Assembly (NCBI GenBank): GCA_029100885.1
Contig: JAQXPY010000178.1
Span: forward strand, 1-51,969
Direction: 5' to 3'
Length of the DNA: 51,969 nucleotides
DNA from: Clostridiales bacterium
GTDB lineage: Bacteria; Bacillota; Clostridia; Lachnospirales; Lachnospiraceae
The notes beneath the pieces were generated by a model. That model was not told the origin of the DNA. It ran no database searches and saw nothing but the letters and a program-made list of their open reading frames with translations. Each line of letters starts with the position of its first letter. The stretch's first letter is position 1. Position numbers and translations under genes: made by a program. Shown piece after piece: positions 24,234 through 32,856 of the stretch.

Positions 24234-25802
24234 ATGAGATTGCTTAGATCATTTTTAATTTCAATTGTAATCAGTGTTATTTCGGCGTTCACTGTATTTG
24301 CGGCTCAGGGAACTATCAGCTTTTCAGATCCGGAGGTCACGGTAGGCGATGAAGTAAACGTGACAATGAAGATCACTGCAGACGAGGGCACCGAGCTTGA
24401 CAGTGCCAATATAGTCCTGACCTACCCTGCATCGGGGCTGGAGTTTATTTCAGGAACAGATGCCGATGGCGGAGCCGGTGCGATCAGGGTTCACGGCACC
24501 TCCAACGGTAAAGGAACGTCAAAGCTGGAGTATAATCTAAAGTTTAAGACATCCATTGCAGGCAGCTACTCTCTGACTATTGACAGCTATGAGGTCTATG
24601 ATTCGTCTGAACAGCCGATAGATTTCACTCATCTCGGCAGCTCTTCTGTCACTGTCAGGGCAGAGGCGGATGCTTCCGCAAACTGCAGTCTCAGCAGCCT
24701 GGATGTGTATCCTGGAGAGCTGGAGCCGGCATTCGATCCTGAACAGACATCCTACTCCCTTAAGGTTGGAACCGGCGTAAAGAATATTACAGTCAATGCG
24801 ATTACCGCTGATGCTGCGGCAAATGTCAGAATCGACGGAAACAACGGACTGGGAGACGGAGATTCTGACATCGTTATAACAGTAAATGCTCCTGACGGAG
24901 CCTCCAGTCTCGAATATGTTATAAGTGTTTCCAAGGTCGAGGGAGGACCTGAGGCTGAGGACGGTAATATCGGACTCAGCGACAGTGTTCAGCTGTCTTC
25001 AAAGGGCAAGACTATCACAATTATGAATCCTGGTGAGGATATAGAGATTCCGGCCGGCTTCAAGCAGGGAACCATCAGTATTGACGAAAAGAAAGTACAG
25101 GGATGGGTATGGGGCGCAGCTGAGACGCCTGAATACTGTGTTGTATACGGTATGAACGACAAGGGAGAGCTGAATTTCTATCGTTATGATATGACCGAGA
25201 AGACCATACAGAGATACTTTGAAGATCCGCTGTCAGCCAATTCGGTAAGCAATGCAGAGTATTCGGCATTAGAAGCCGAAAAGACAGCTGCAGAAAGAAG
25301 CGCCGAGACCAGACTGATAATAATCGTAGTCATGGCGGTCATTGCCTTTGCTGCTGTTATGGGATGTATCTATATGTGGTTCAGGCTTAAGACAAGCGAA
25401 AGGCTTCAGAGATCCTACAGACGCCAGAATCTGGAACGCGTCAGAGGCACCGCTTCATCAGGGGATAATGATTCTTCCGGTACACCTGAGACACAGGAAT
25501 CCTCACTGGAGAATGTCAATGAGATCCTGAAGCATGACTTTACCAGTGACGGTGCTTCGGAGAACGTATCCGAGGCGGATGAGACACAGGTCATCAGAAG
25601 ACCTGAGAGAAAACGCAGAGCCAGAAGAAATCGCTCTCTTTCACCGGAGCTGTCTCAGGAAAATGCCGAGGACAGCAATGCCGATCTTTCGGGGGGCGAG
25701 AATATAGATCCGGAGGAGCTGGAGATCGCCGATGAGGATGCTGTGATCGAATCAGCGGAAAGCGGAGAGTTTTCGGATATAGATTTTTTCTCTGAAAAGT
25801 AA
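24234..25802 (+). CDS. Membrane-anchored surface protein with cohesin-like and cadherin-like domains
   Basis: 522 residues. Signal peptide (1-23, ending FAAQG), cohesin-like beta sandwich (about 25-145; TISFSDPEVTVGDEVNVTM is typical of the first strands), cadherin-like domain (about 150-235), an extracellular region with KVQGWVWG, one membrane helix (about 361-383) and a cytosolic acidic tail with basic patch RRPERKRRARRNR (about 463-475). The upstream autolysin carries the same cadherin-like domain, so both probably act at the cell surface. The tail could bind cytosolic partners, which is inference. No dockerin-bearing protein is present in the window. GAGGAAA precedes ATG 24234. A strong terminator follows. 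Confidence 0.8.
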   Translation: MRLLRSFLISIVISVISAFTVFAAQGTISFSDPEVTVGDEVNVTMKITADEGTELDSANIVLTYPASGLEFISGTDADGGAGAIRVHGTSNGKGTSKLEYNLKFKTSIAGSYSLTIDSYEVYDSSEQPIDFTHLGSSSVTVRAEADASANCSLSSLDVYPGELEPAFDPEQTSYSLKVGTGVKNITVNAITADAAANVRIDGNNGLGDGDSDIVITVNAPDGASSLEYVISVSKVEGGPEAEDGNIGLSDSVQLSSKGKTITIMNPGEDIEIPAGFKQGTISIDEKKVQGWVWGAAETPEYCVVYGMNDKGELNFYRYDMTEKTIQRYFEDPLSANSVSNAEYSALEAEKTAAERSAETRLIIIVVMAVIAFAAVMGCIYMWFRLKTSERLQRSYRRQNLERVRGTASSGDNDSSGTPETQESSLENVNEILKHDFTSDGASENVSEADETQVIRRPERKRRARRNRSLSPELSQENAEDSNADLSGGENIDPEELEIADEDAVIESAESGEFSDIDFFSEK

Positions 25803-25814
25803 TAAATTGATCAT

Positions 25815-25866
25815 CATTCGCTGTTGTTCGGGTGAGAACGGCAGCGAATGAATTTTGTTTTTTTAT
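25815..25866 (+). terminator. Strong intrinsic terminator after the surface protein gene
   Basis: A 15-bp stem between 25815-25829 and 25836-25850 with two G-T wobbles and a 6-nt loop GGGTGA, followed by AATTTTG and seven Ts. It separates the surface-protein unit from clpC. Confidence 0.9.
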
Positions 25867-25883
25867 AACACAGGAGATTTTTG

Positions 25884-28421
25884 ATGACAGATTATACAAA
25901 AAATGCCAAAAGAGTCCTGGAGCTTGCCAGAGCTGCAGCACAGAGACTTCATGCCGGTTTTATAGGCTCCGAGCATATTCTGTGCGGTCTGATCGAGGAG
26001 GGAACAGGAATTGCCGCAGGGGTTCTGCTTGATGCCCATATCGAGGTGAATTCGGTGGAGTCACTTATCGGAAAATATGTTGCCGGGGAAAACGCAGCAG
26101 CTTCAGCTGCCGGACTGACCTATACTCCCTCCGCCGAGGGAATACTCAAAACAGCAGCTGAGGAGGCAGCCGCTTTTGAATCGGATAAAACAGGTACAGA
26201 GCATATACTTATCGCTATGCTCAAGCATTCCGACTGTATCGCCACCAGAATACTCAACACCCTGGGAGTCAACATTCAGAAGCTCTATACAGAGATCATA
26301 AACATCATTGGGGAGGATCTGCCGGACAATCGTGCTGCCCTTTCGGGAAACGGATCAAACGCAACTGCCACTCCTGTTTTAGACCAGTATTCCAGAGATC
26401 TGACAGAGGCAGCCTATCATGGGACATTGGATCCGGTGATCGGAAGAAAAACCGAGATCGAACGCGTCATTCAGATACTTTCCCGACGCACTAAAAACAA
26501 TCCGTGTCTGATCGGAGAGCCGGGTGTAGGTAAGACGGCCATTGCCGAAGGTCTTGCGCAGCTTCTGGCCGGAGGAGATGTTCCGGATTCTATCAGCGGA
26601 AAGCGTCTTGTATCACTGGATATCGGCAGCATGGTTGCCGGAACCAAATACAGAGGTGAATTTGAAGAGAGGATAAAAAAGGTCATTGCAGAGTGCATAA
26701 AGGCCGGAAATATTCTGCTTTTCATAGATGAGCTTCATACCATCATCGGTGCAGGAGGTGCCGAAGGCTCTTTGGATGCTGCGAATATTCTTAAACCTTC
26801 TTTAAGCAGGGGCGAGCTTCAGCTTATAGGAGCAACCACCGTTGAGGAGTACCGCAAGCATATTGAAAAGGATGCGGCGCTGGAGAGGCGTTTTCAGCCT
26901 GTCATTGTTGAAAAACCGACCGAGGAGGAGGCAGCGGAGATCTTAAGGGGCATCAGACATAAGTATGAGGAGCACCATGGCGTAAGGATCTCGGATGAAG
27001 CAGTGGATGCCGCGGTAAAAATGAGCGAGAGATATATCAGCGACAGATTTCTTCCGGATAAGGCCATCGATCTTATAGATGAGGCTGCTTCACGTCTGAG
27101 GCTCAAGAGCATCAGAGAGCCGGCAAATATCAGAAAATGTCTTGACAGAATCAGGGAGCTTGACTCTGTAAAGGAGGAGGCAATCAGAAATGATGAGCTG
27201 CCTGCTGCTTCCGCTGCGGCAGGAGAGCAAAAAAAGGAAGAAAAGAAGCTGGCCAGGCTGAGAAGGGACTGGGAGAAAAAGAAGCTGTCTTCCATGCTGA
27301 CAGTTACGGAGAATGATATCGCCGATGTGGTAAGCGGATGGACCAAGATTCCTGTATCAAGGCTTACGGAAAAGGAGGCCATGAGGATCAGGCATCTTGA
27401 TGAAACGCTTCATAAGAGGATCATTTCTCAGGACGAAGCCGTCTGCGCGGTTGCAAAGGCCATCAAGAGGGGAAGCGCGGGGATCAAGAATCCGAAGAGA
27501 CCTACAGGAAGCTTTTTATTCCTGGGACCTACCGGAGTAGGAAAGACGGAGCTTTCCAAGGCCGTTGCCGAGGCTGTATTCGGATCTGAGGAAGCCATGA
27601 TCAGAGTGGATATGTCTGAATACATGGAAAAACACAGCGTTTCCAAGATGATCGGCTCACCTCCAGGATATGTGGGCTTTGATGACGGAGGGCAGCTTTC
27701 CGAGAGGGTCAGAAGGAATCCGTATTCAGTAGTGCTTTTCGATGAGATCGAAAAGGCTCATCCGGATGTGTTCAATATTCTCCTGCAGGTACTTGACGAC
27801 GGTCATATTACCGATTCCCAGGGAAGAAAAGTCGATTTTAAGAACACTATCATCATAATGACTTCGAACGCGGGAGCACAGAATATCATAGCCCCTAAGG
27901 TAATGGGCTTTGCCTCTGCCTCCGATACGGAAAGAAACTATCAGAATATGAGAGCCGGTGTCATGGATGAAGTCAACAGACTTTTCAAGCCGGAGTTTCT
28001 TAACAGACTGGACGAAATAATCGTGTTCAGACCTCTTACCCGCGATAATATCGCATCTATTGCGGATATAATGCTCTCTGAGGTAAGAAAGCGGCTCAGA
28101 GCTGAAAAGAATGTCTCGATGGAGGTGACCCGAGCTGCAAAGGAATTCCTTATTGACAGGGGCTATGATGAAAAGTTCGGAGCGAGACCGCTCAGAAGAA
28201 CGGTACAGAAATACATAGAGGATCTGCTGGCGGATGATATTCTTGACGGAACCATCAGGAGCGGGGACCGTGTCAGGGTCGATACTGACGGAACAGGAGA
28301 GGGACTTAAGCTGTCTGTCAGAAGATCCGGGGGTCGTGTCAGGGGCGATACCGACGGTAAAGGGGACGGACTTAAGCCTTCTGTCAGAAGATCCGGATCA
28401 AAACAGACCGATAATAAGTAA
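25884..28421 (+). CDS. clpC: ClpC-type AAA+ protease-associated unfoldase
   Basis: 845 residues. ClpN double repeat (about 1-145), AAA1 with Walker A GEPGVGKT (about 211-218) and LLFIDELHT, a short middle coiled coil (about 405-470), AAA2 with Walker A GPTGVGKT (about 548-555) and [16 protein letters not shown], and D2-small domain. It unfolds proteins and feeds them to ClpP. ATG 25884 follows GGAG by 7 nt (the TTG just before it is too close). clpC-radA order is typical of Firmicutes, but ctsR, mcsA and mcsB, which often precede clpC, are absent here. No CtsR operator is seen. The C-terminus carries a 22-residue tandem duplication after residue 795. The ClpP-binding LGF/IGF loop was not pinned down by eye. 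Confidence 0.93.
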   Translation: MTDYTKNAKRVLELARAAAQRLHAGFIGSEHILCGLIEEGTGIAAGVLLDAHIEVNSVESLIGKYVAGENAAASAAGLTYTPSAEGILKTAAEEAAAFESDKTGTEHILIAMLKHSDCIATRILNTLGVNIQKLYTEIINIIGEDLPDNRAALSGNGSNATATPVLDQYSRDLTEAAYHGTLDPVIGRKTEIERVIQILSRRTKNNPCLIGEPGVGKTAIAEGLAQLLAGGDVPDSISGKRLVSLDIGSMVAGTKYRGEFEERIKKVIAECIKAGNILLFIDELHTIIGAGGAEGSLDAANILKPSLSRGELQLIGATTVEEYRKHIEKDAALERRFQPVIVEKPTEEEAAEILRGIRHKYEEHHGVRISDEAVDAAVKMSERYISDRFLPDKAIDLIDEAASRLRLKSIREPANIRKCLDRIRELDSVKEEAIRNDELPAASAAAGEQKKEEKKLARLRRDWEKKKLSSMLTVTENDIADVVSGWTKIPVSRLTEKEAMRIRHLDETLHKRIISQDEAVCAVAKAIKRGSAGIKNPKRPTGSFLFLGPTGVGKTELSKAVAEAVFGSEEAMIRVDMSEYMEKHSVSKMIGSPPGYVGFDDGGQLSERVRRNPYSVVLFDEIEKAHPDVFNILLQVLDDGHITDSQGRKVDFKNTIIIMTSNAGAQNIIAPKVMGFASASDTERNYQNMRAGVMDEVNRLFKPEFLNRLDEIIVFRPLTRDNIASIADIMLSEVRKRLRAEKNVSMEVTRAAKEFLIDRGYDEKFGARPLRRTVQKYIEDLLADDILDGTIRSGDRVRVDTDGTGEGLKLSVRRSGGRVRGDTDGKGDGLKPSVRRSGSKQTDNK
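28269..28400 (+). repeat. 66-bp tandem duplication in the clpC 3' end
   Basis: Positions 28269-28334 and 28335-28400 are two copies of one 66-bp unit with scattered substitutions, encoding two 22-residue copies of an RVRxDTDGxGxGLKxSVRRSG peptide. The reading frame is preserved. Confidence 0.9.
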
Positions 28422-28432
28422 AGGAGCTTGAT

Positions 28433-29836
28433 TTGGCTGGTAAGGGTAAGGAGGAAACTGTATTTTTCTGCAGCAGCTGCGGGTATGAATCTAAAAAATG
28501 GATGGGGCAGTGCCCTGCCTGCAGAACCTGGGGAGCTTTTGCCGAGGAGCCTGTAGTCAGAATGCGCTCTGCCTCCGGTGTACAGGCAAGGTATCCGGGC
28601 TGCGGCTCCGATATTGCTTCGGTTCCTATAAGCAGTGTTGACCCTGATGAGGAAAGCAGGATCGATACCGGCTTTGAAGAGTTTTCGAGGGTGCTTGGAG
28701 GCGGTATAGTCCCCGGCAGTCTCATTCTTATAGGAGGAGACCCGGGAATAGGAAAATCTACGCTGCTGCTTCAGACAGCGGCAAATATAGCTGCTTCGGG
28801 CAGCAGAGTGGTCTACATATCAGGTGAGGAGAGTCTCAGGCAGATCAGGCTCAGAGCCGACAGGATCGGTACGATGCCTGACGAGCTGAGATTTGTGACA
28901 GATACAGACATCGACAGGATAATATCCCTTCTGGAAAAGGAAAAGCCTTCCGTTTGTGTTATTGACTCGGTTCAGACAATGTTCACGGCCGAGGCTCAGT
29001 CTGTAGCCGGCAGTGTTACTCAGGTCAGAGAATGTGCACAGCGTATGATGCGGTTTACCAAGAGCTCCGGTACGGCGGCATTTCTTGTGGGGCATGTTAC
29101 GAAGGAGGGAACCGTAGCAGGACCCAGAGTACTGGAGCACATAGTGGATACTGTTGTTTTCTTTGAATCGGGAGATCAGTTCGGCTACAGATTCCTGCGC
29201 AGTGTCAAGAACCGTTTCGGCTCCACAAATGAGATCGGTGTTTTTGAGATGTCCTCCGACGGACTGAGAGCCGTTGCGAATCCGTCCGAGTATCTTCTGG
29301 AGGGAAGACCTGTCAATACTGCCGGAACTGCCGTTACATGCCTAATGGAGGGAAGCAGACCTGTTCTGATGGAGGTTCAGGGACTGGTTTCGGAGACCCA
29401 GTACAATCTGCCGAGAAGACAGACCAACGGTATAGATTTTAACAGGCTGAGCATGCTTCTGGCAGTGCTTTCAAAGAGAGCCGGAATAGATCTCGGAAGA
29501 ATGGATGCATATGTCAATATCACCGGAGGAATGCGAGTCACGGAGCCCTCGGCTGATCTTGCGGTGATAGCGGTGCTGATATCTGCAGCAAAAAACCGGA
29601 TCATTCCTCCTGATACCGTGCTCTTCGGGGAGGTCGGTCTTTCGGGAGAGGTAAGAGCTGTTCCCCAGGCTTCGGAAAGGGTAAGGGAGGCTGTCAGACT
29701 GGGATTCAGGCATATCATACTGCCAAAAACATGTCTCAGAGGAGCTGCAGCCCCGGAAAATGTAAAAATGACAGGTATCGCTCATATCGGAGAGCTTTCA
29801 GGACTTCTTTCTGATGTGAGAAAAGAAGGAGAATAA
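28433..29836 (+). CDS. radA: DNA repair protein RadA
   Basis: 467 residues. N-terminal zinc finger C13/C16/C27/C30 (CSSCG, CPAC), RecA-like core with Walker A GGDPGIGKST (about 101-110), RadA-specific KNRFGS (about 259-264) and a Lon-protease-like C-terminal domain (about 290-467). RadA drives branch migration of recombination intermediates. Start is TTG 28433 with AAGGAG 6 nt upstream; the binding site overlaps the clpC stop, so coupling is likely. The last base of its stop (TAATG) is shared with the next gene. Confidence 0.95.
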   Translation: MAGKGKEETVFFCSSCGYESKKWMGQCPACRTWGAFAEEPVVRMRSASGVQARYPGCGSDIASVPISSVDPDEESRIDTGFEEFSRVLGGGIVPGSLILIGGDPGIGKSTLLLQTAANIAASGSRVVYISGEESLRQIRLRADRIGTMPDELRFVTDTDIDRIISLLEKEKPSVCVIDSVQTMFTAEAQSVAGSVTQVRECAQRMMRFTKSSGTAAFLVGHVTKEGTVAGPRVLEHIVDTVVFFESGDQFGYRFLRSVKNRFGSTNEIGVFEMSSDGLRAVANPSEYLLEGRPVNTAGTAVTCLMEGSRPVLMEVQGLVSETQYNLPRRQTNGIDFNRLSMLLAVLSKRAGIDLGRMDAYVNITGGMRVTEPSADLAVIAVLISAAKNRIIPPDTVLFGEVGLSGEVRAVPQASERVREAVRLGFRHIILPKTCLRGAAAPENVKMTGIAHIGELSGLLSDVRKEGE

Positions 29837-30345
29837 TGGCTGAACAATTAGTATCTGTACTTGCCGGGGCTTTGTCCGGAAGCCTGAGCGGTGAGGCTGT
29901 ATGTTTTATTATTTCATTGCTTCCGATCCTTGAGCTGAGAGGAGGTCTGCTGGCAGCATCGCCTGCATTCTTAAATGTGCCTGTTGCAGCAGCGGTCCCT
30001 TTATGCATTATCGGAAATCTTTTGCCGATCCCTTTTGTTCTGCTGCTGATAGAGAGAATACTTGTTCTCATGGAAAGAATCAGCATTACCTCGGGTCTGG
30101 CGCTATGGCTCAGGAGAAAGGCCGATAAAAACAAGGATAAAATAGTCAGGTATGGCTTCTGGGGTCTGGTGCTCTTTGTGGGCATTCCGCTTCCGGGTAC
30201 CGGGGCATGGACAGGAAGTCTGGTGGCCGCTCTGCTTCATATGCCGTTTAAAAAATCATTTTCGGCATGTGTCATAGGTGTCATGATGGCGGCAGTCATT
30301 ATGTATATCGTGTCCTACGGGATACTTGGGGCTGTTTTTGCATGA
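29836..30345 (+). CDS. Small multidrug export family membrane protein
   Basis: 169 residues with about four hydrophobic segments. ISLLPILELRGGLLA, followed by NLLPIPFVLLLIERIL, and later FVGIPLPGTGAWTGSLVA, are the typical conserved stretches of the Sm_multidrug_ex family (COG2426). Despite the name, the substrate is not established. ATG 29836 overlaps the radA stop by one base, so the two are translationally coupled. It is followed by an MscS-type channel after 48 nt. Confidence 0.82.
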   Translation: MAEQLVSVLAGALSGSLSGEAVCFIISLLPILELRGGLLAASPAFLNVPVAAAVPLCIIGNLLPIPFVLLLIERILVLMERISITSGLALWLRRKADKNKDKIVRYGFWGLVLFVGIPLPGTGAWTGSLVAALLHMPFKKSFSACVIGVMMAAVIMYIVSYGILGAVFA

Positions 30346-30393
30346 GCGGCGTAATGAGCCGTTAATACGGATATTATCAGCAGGAGGGTAAAT

Positions 30394-31191
30394 ATGGAGT
30401 ATATTTCTCACATCAGGGAGGCATCACTGGACACTGTGATCTCCTTTGCGGTCACGCTTGTTATCTGCATTATTGCCATGAGGGTCATCACCGGCATTGT
30501 CAACAGACTGCTGAACAGGTCCAGGATCGATCACACGGTCAGGAACCTTATCAACACGATCCTGAAGATCGGACTCTGGGCACTGGCTGTGATCATTATT
30601 GCCGACTCACTCGGTATATCCACCGCATCTCTTATTGCGGTGCTTTCGGTAGCAGGTCTGGCTCTTTCTCTTTCAGTTCAGGATATAATGTCTAATATCT
30701 TTTCCGGTATTATCATTCTTCTTTTTAATCATACCTTCAAAAAAGGAGATTATGTGGATATCGGAAGCATCTCCGGAACAGTAGATAATGTGGGAATTAC
30801 TCATACATTTGTAAAGACGCTTGACAACAGGCTTATCAGCATCCCGAACAAGGATGTGGCAGCGGCGTCTGTAGTGAATTATAATTCGGAGGCACTCCGC
30901 AGAGTTGATATGAAGTACACTGCGGATTATGAGGACAGTACAGAAGCTGTCACTGCAGCAATAAGGGATGCGATCGCCATGGATGACAGGATAATGCAGG
31001 ATCCGGCTCCTTTTATCGGGATCAGCAGCTTTAATGACAGCAATATAGAATATGCTGTGCGTGTATGGTGCAGAACGGAGCATTACTGGGATGTATACTT
31101 TGCACTTAACAATAACATTCGCATCACCTTTGATAAGAATAACGTGCATATGACCTACAATCATATCAACGTTCATCTTCAGAACAGCTGA
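30394..31191 (+). CDS. MscS-family mechanosensitive channel
   Basis: 265 residues. Three hydrophobic segments (about 14-37, 58-78, 83-112), the last being the pore helix with small-residue pattern VAGLALSLSVQDIMSNIFSG. The beta domain follows (FKKGDYVDIGSISGTVDNVGI, NRLISIPN). It releases solutes during hypo-osmotic shock. This is the short three-helix form like E. coli MscS (286 residues). GGAGGG precedes ATG 30394. Confidence 0.93.
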   Translation: MEYISHIREASLDTVISFAVTLVICIIAMRVITGIVNRLLNRSRIDHTVRNLINTILKIGLWALAVIIIADSLGISTASLIAVLSVAGLALSLSVQDIMSNIFSGIIILLFNHTFKKGDYVDIGSISGTVDNVGITHTFVKTLDNRLISIPNKDVAAASVVNYNSEALRRVDMKYTADYEDSTEAVTAAIRDAIAMDDRIMQDPAPFIGISSFNDSNIEYAVRVWCRTEHYWDVYFALNNNIRITFDKNNVHMTYNHINVHLQNS

Positions 31192-31292
31192 TCGTATTGC
31201 CTGATCATAATATAAATAAATATATATATATATGATATTTATGTAATTGTTCAGCACTCTGTAAGATTATTCGCACTATATCATGACGGGTA

Positions 31293-31313
31293 CTGAATAG
31301 TTTCAGCTTTTTT
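31293..31313 (+). terminator. Possible weak terminator before the tRNA-Trp promoter
   Basis: CTGAA (31293-31297), loop TAGT, TTCAG (31302-31306), then C and six Ts. The stem has only 5 bp. It would separate mscS from tRNA-Trp. The preceding AT-rich stretch around 31215-31250 holds nothing else I recognise. Confidence 0.4.
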
Positions 31314-31324
31314 CAATAAACTGC

Positions 31325-31353
31325 TTGCTTTTTTTACAGAAGAATGTTAGAAT
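31325..31353 (+). promoter_or_regulatory. Promoter of the tRNA-Trp/metK leader unit
   Basis: TTGCTT (31325-31330), 17-nt spacer, TAGAAT (31348-31353). The expected transcript start near 31360 is 19 nt before the tRNA. No second promoter is visible between the tRNA and metK. Confidence 0.6.
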
Positions 31354-31378
31354 ACAAAAGCTTTGAAGAGCAAGCTGT

Positions 31379-31449
31379 AGGGGCATCATCCAATGGTAGG
31401 ATACCGGTCTCCAAAACCGTCAATCTGGGTTCGAGTCCTAGTACCCCTG
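31379..31449 (+). tRNA. tRNA-Trp (anticodon CCA)
   Basis: 71 nt. Acceptor AGGGGCA with TACCCCT and discriminator G; D stem ATCC/GGAT with loop AATGGTA; anticodon loop CTCCAAA giving CCA at 34-36; T loop TTCGAGT on stem CTGGG/CCTAG. The 3' CCA is not encoded. Two positions are mispaired: C6 with A67 in the acceptor stem and C27 with U43 in the anticodon stem. Invariant U8, A14, G18-G19, A21 and the TTC of the T loop are present. It lies 10 nt before the riboswitch of metK. Confidence 0.9.
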
Positions 31450-31459
31450 TTAACAGAAT

Positions 31460-31590
31460 ACCTATAAAGAGTGCGCGAGAGACAAGCTCGTTGACCGCAC
31501 AGCAACCGCTGATAAGAGCAAGGTGCTAAAGCTTGGATGATGGGTTAAATATGACTTTCAATCCCTGACTCTGAGAGTCAGGTTTTTTTA
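31460..31590 (+). promoter_or_regulatory. SAM riboswitch (SAM-I clan) of metK
   Basis: The core is AAAGAG, P2 stem GTGCG (31471-31475)/CGCAC (31496-31500) with inner CGAG/CTCG and kink-turn-like GAGAGAC...TTGA, then CAGCAACC, P3 (ACCGCT/AGC with GGT) and GGTGCTAAA, which is the classic SAM-I signature. P1 may be ACCTAT (31460-31465) with ATGGGT (31540-31545), one wobble. The normal P4 hairpin is not evident. A strong terminator follows and then metK, so SAM binding would shut off its own synthetase by premature termination. Confidence 0.82.
31564..31589 (+). terminator. Riboswitch expression-platform terminator
   Basis: CCTGACTC (31564-31571), loop TGA and GAGTCAGG (31575-31582), a perfect 8-bp stem, then seven Ts (31583-31589). 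It ends 16 nt before the metK start codon. Confidence 0.9.
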
Positions 31591-31605
31591 TTTCAAGGAG
31601 GAAGA

Positions 31606-32790
31606 ATGGCCAGAAGATTATTTACATCCGAGTCTGTTACCGAAGGACATCCGGATAAGGTCTGCGATCAGGTATCCGATGCTATACTGGATGCTATTAT
31701 CGCTGTTGATCCGGAGGCTCATGTTGCCTGTGAGACCTTCGCAACTACAGGAACCCTTGTTTGTATGGGTGAGGTCAGCACAACTGCGTCGGTGCCGTAT
31801 GAGAAGATTGCGAGAGACGTAGTATGCGATATTGGCTATGACAGGGATGATATTGGATTTAACGGACGTACGATCGGTGTGCTTACATCTATCCATGAGC
31901 AGTCAGCCGATATTGCTCTGGGAGTCGATAGATCATTTGAGTATAAGGAGGGCCAGGAGGACGAGGCAAATCTCAGAGGAGCCGGAGATCAGGGAATCAT
32001 GTTCGGCTATGCCTGCAATGAGACAGAGGAATATATGCCGCTGGCCGCAATGTATGCTCATAAGCTGTCCATGAAGCTTACCGAGGTCAGAAAGAACGGT
32101 ACCTTCGACTATCTCAGACCTGACGGAAAGACTCAGGTTACTGTTGAGTATATTGATGATAAGCCTGCAAGAATAGATGCTGTCGTGCTTTCTACTCAGC
32201 ACGCGGACAGCGTTTCTCTGGAGCAGCTGAGGGCAGATATGACAGAGGCTGTCATCAAGGCCGTCATTCCTGCAGAGCTCATTGATGAGAACACTAAGAT
32301 ATATATCAATCCAACAGGCAGATTCGTTATCGGAGGTCCTGCCGGCGACACCGGTCTTACAGGAAGAAAAATAATCGTCGATACCTACGGAGGAGCCGCA
32401 AAGCACGGCGGCGGAGCCTTCAGCGGAAAGGATCCGACAAAGGTAGACAGGTCAGCAGCCTATGCCCTCAGGCATATTGCCAAGAATATCGTAGCGGCCG
32501 GGCTTGCCGACAGATGTGAGATACAGGCGGCCTATGCTATCGGAGTTGCAAGGCCTGTATCTGTCATGGTAGACACCTTCGGAACAGGCAGATACACTAA
32601 CGATCAGATAGAGGAGGCGGTCAACAGGGTATTTGATCTGAGACCATACTCTATTATCAGGGATCTCAGGCTTCAGAGACCGATCTACCGCAAGACAGCA
32701 GCCTACGGTCATTTCGGAAGAAATGATGCAGACTTCACATGGGAGGCACTGGATAAGACGGAGGAGCTCAAGAGGGCTATCGCTGAATAA
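31606..32790 (+). CDS. metK: S-adenosylmethionine synthetase
   Basis: 394 residues. It makes SAM from methionine and ATP in the cytosol. Signatures: [17 protein letters not shown] (near 10-26), [32 protein letters not shown] and DTFGTGR. Length and motif order are standard. AAGGAGG (31595-31601) is 4 nt before ATG 31606. It is controlled by the upstream SAM riboswitch and probably co-transcribed with tRNA-Trp. Confidence 0.98.
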   Translation: MARRLFTSESVTEGHPDKVCDQVSDAILDAIIAVDPEAHVACETFATTGTLVCMGEVSTTASVPYEKIARDVVCDIGYDRDDIGFNGRTIGVLTSIHEQSADIALGVDRSFEYKEGQEDEANLRGAGDQGIMFGYACNETEEYMPLAAMYAHKLSMKLTEVRKNGTFDYLRPDGKTQVTVEYIDDKPARIDAVVLSTQHADSVSLEQLRADMTEAVIKAVIPAELIDENTKIYINPTGRFVIGGPAGDTGLTGRKIIVDTYGGAAKHGGGAFSGKDPTKVDRSAAYALRHIAKNIVAAGLADRCEIQAAYAIGVARPVSVMVDTFGTGRYTNDQIEEAVNRVFDLRPYSIIRDLRLQRPIYRKTAAYGHFGRNDADFTWEALDKTEELKRAIAE

Positions 32791-32808
32791 CTGATAATAT
32801 ATTTTACT

Positions 32809-32843
32809 GAGCCGCAGCCGGCTGTTTACGGCGCGGCTCTTTT
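32809..32843 (+). terminator. Hairpin terminator between metK and coaBC
   Basis: GAGCCGC (32809-32815) pairs with GCGGCTC (32833-32839) and, inside, GCCG with CGGC, leaving one bulged A and an 8-nt loop; four Ts follow. The ribosome binding site of coaBC begins a few bases later, so it may act as an attenuator. Confidence 0.6.
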
Positions 32844-32856
32844 CGGAGGTTTTACA

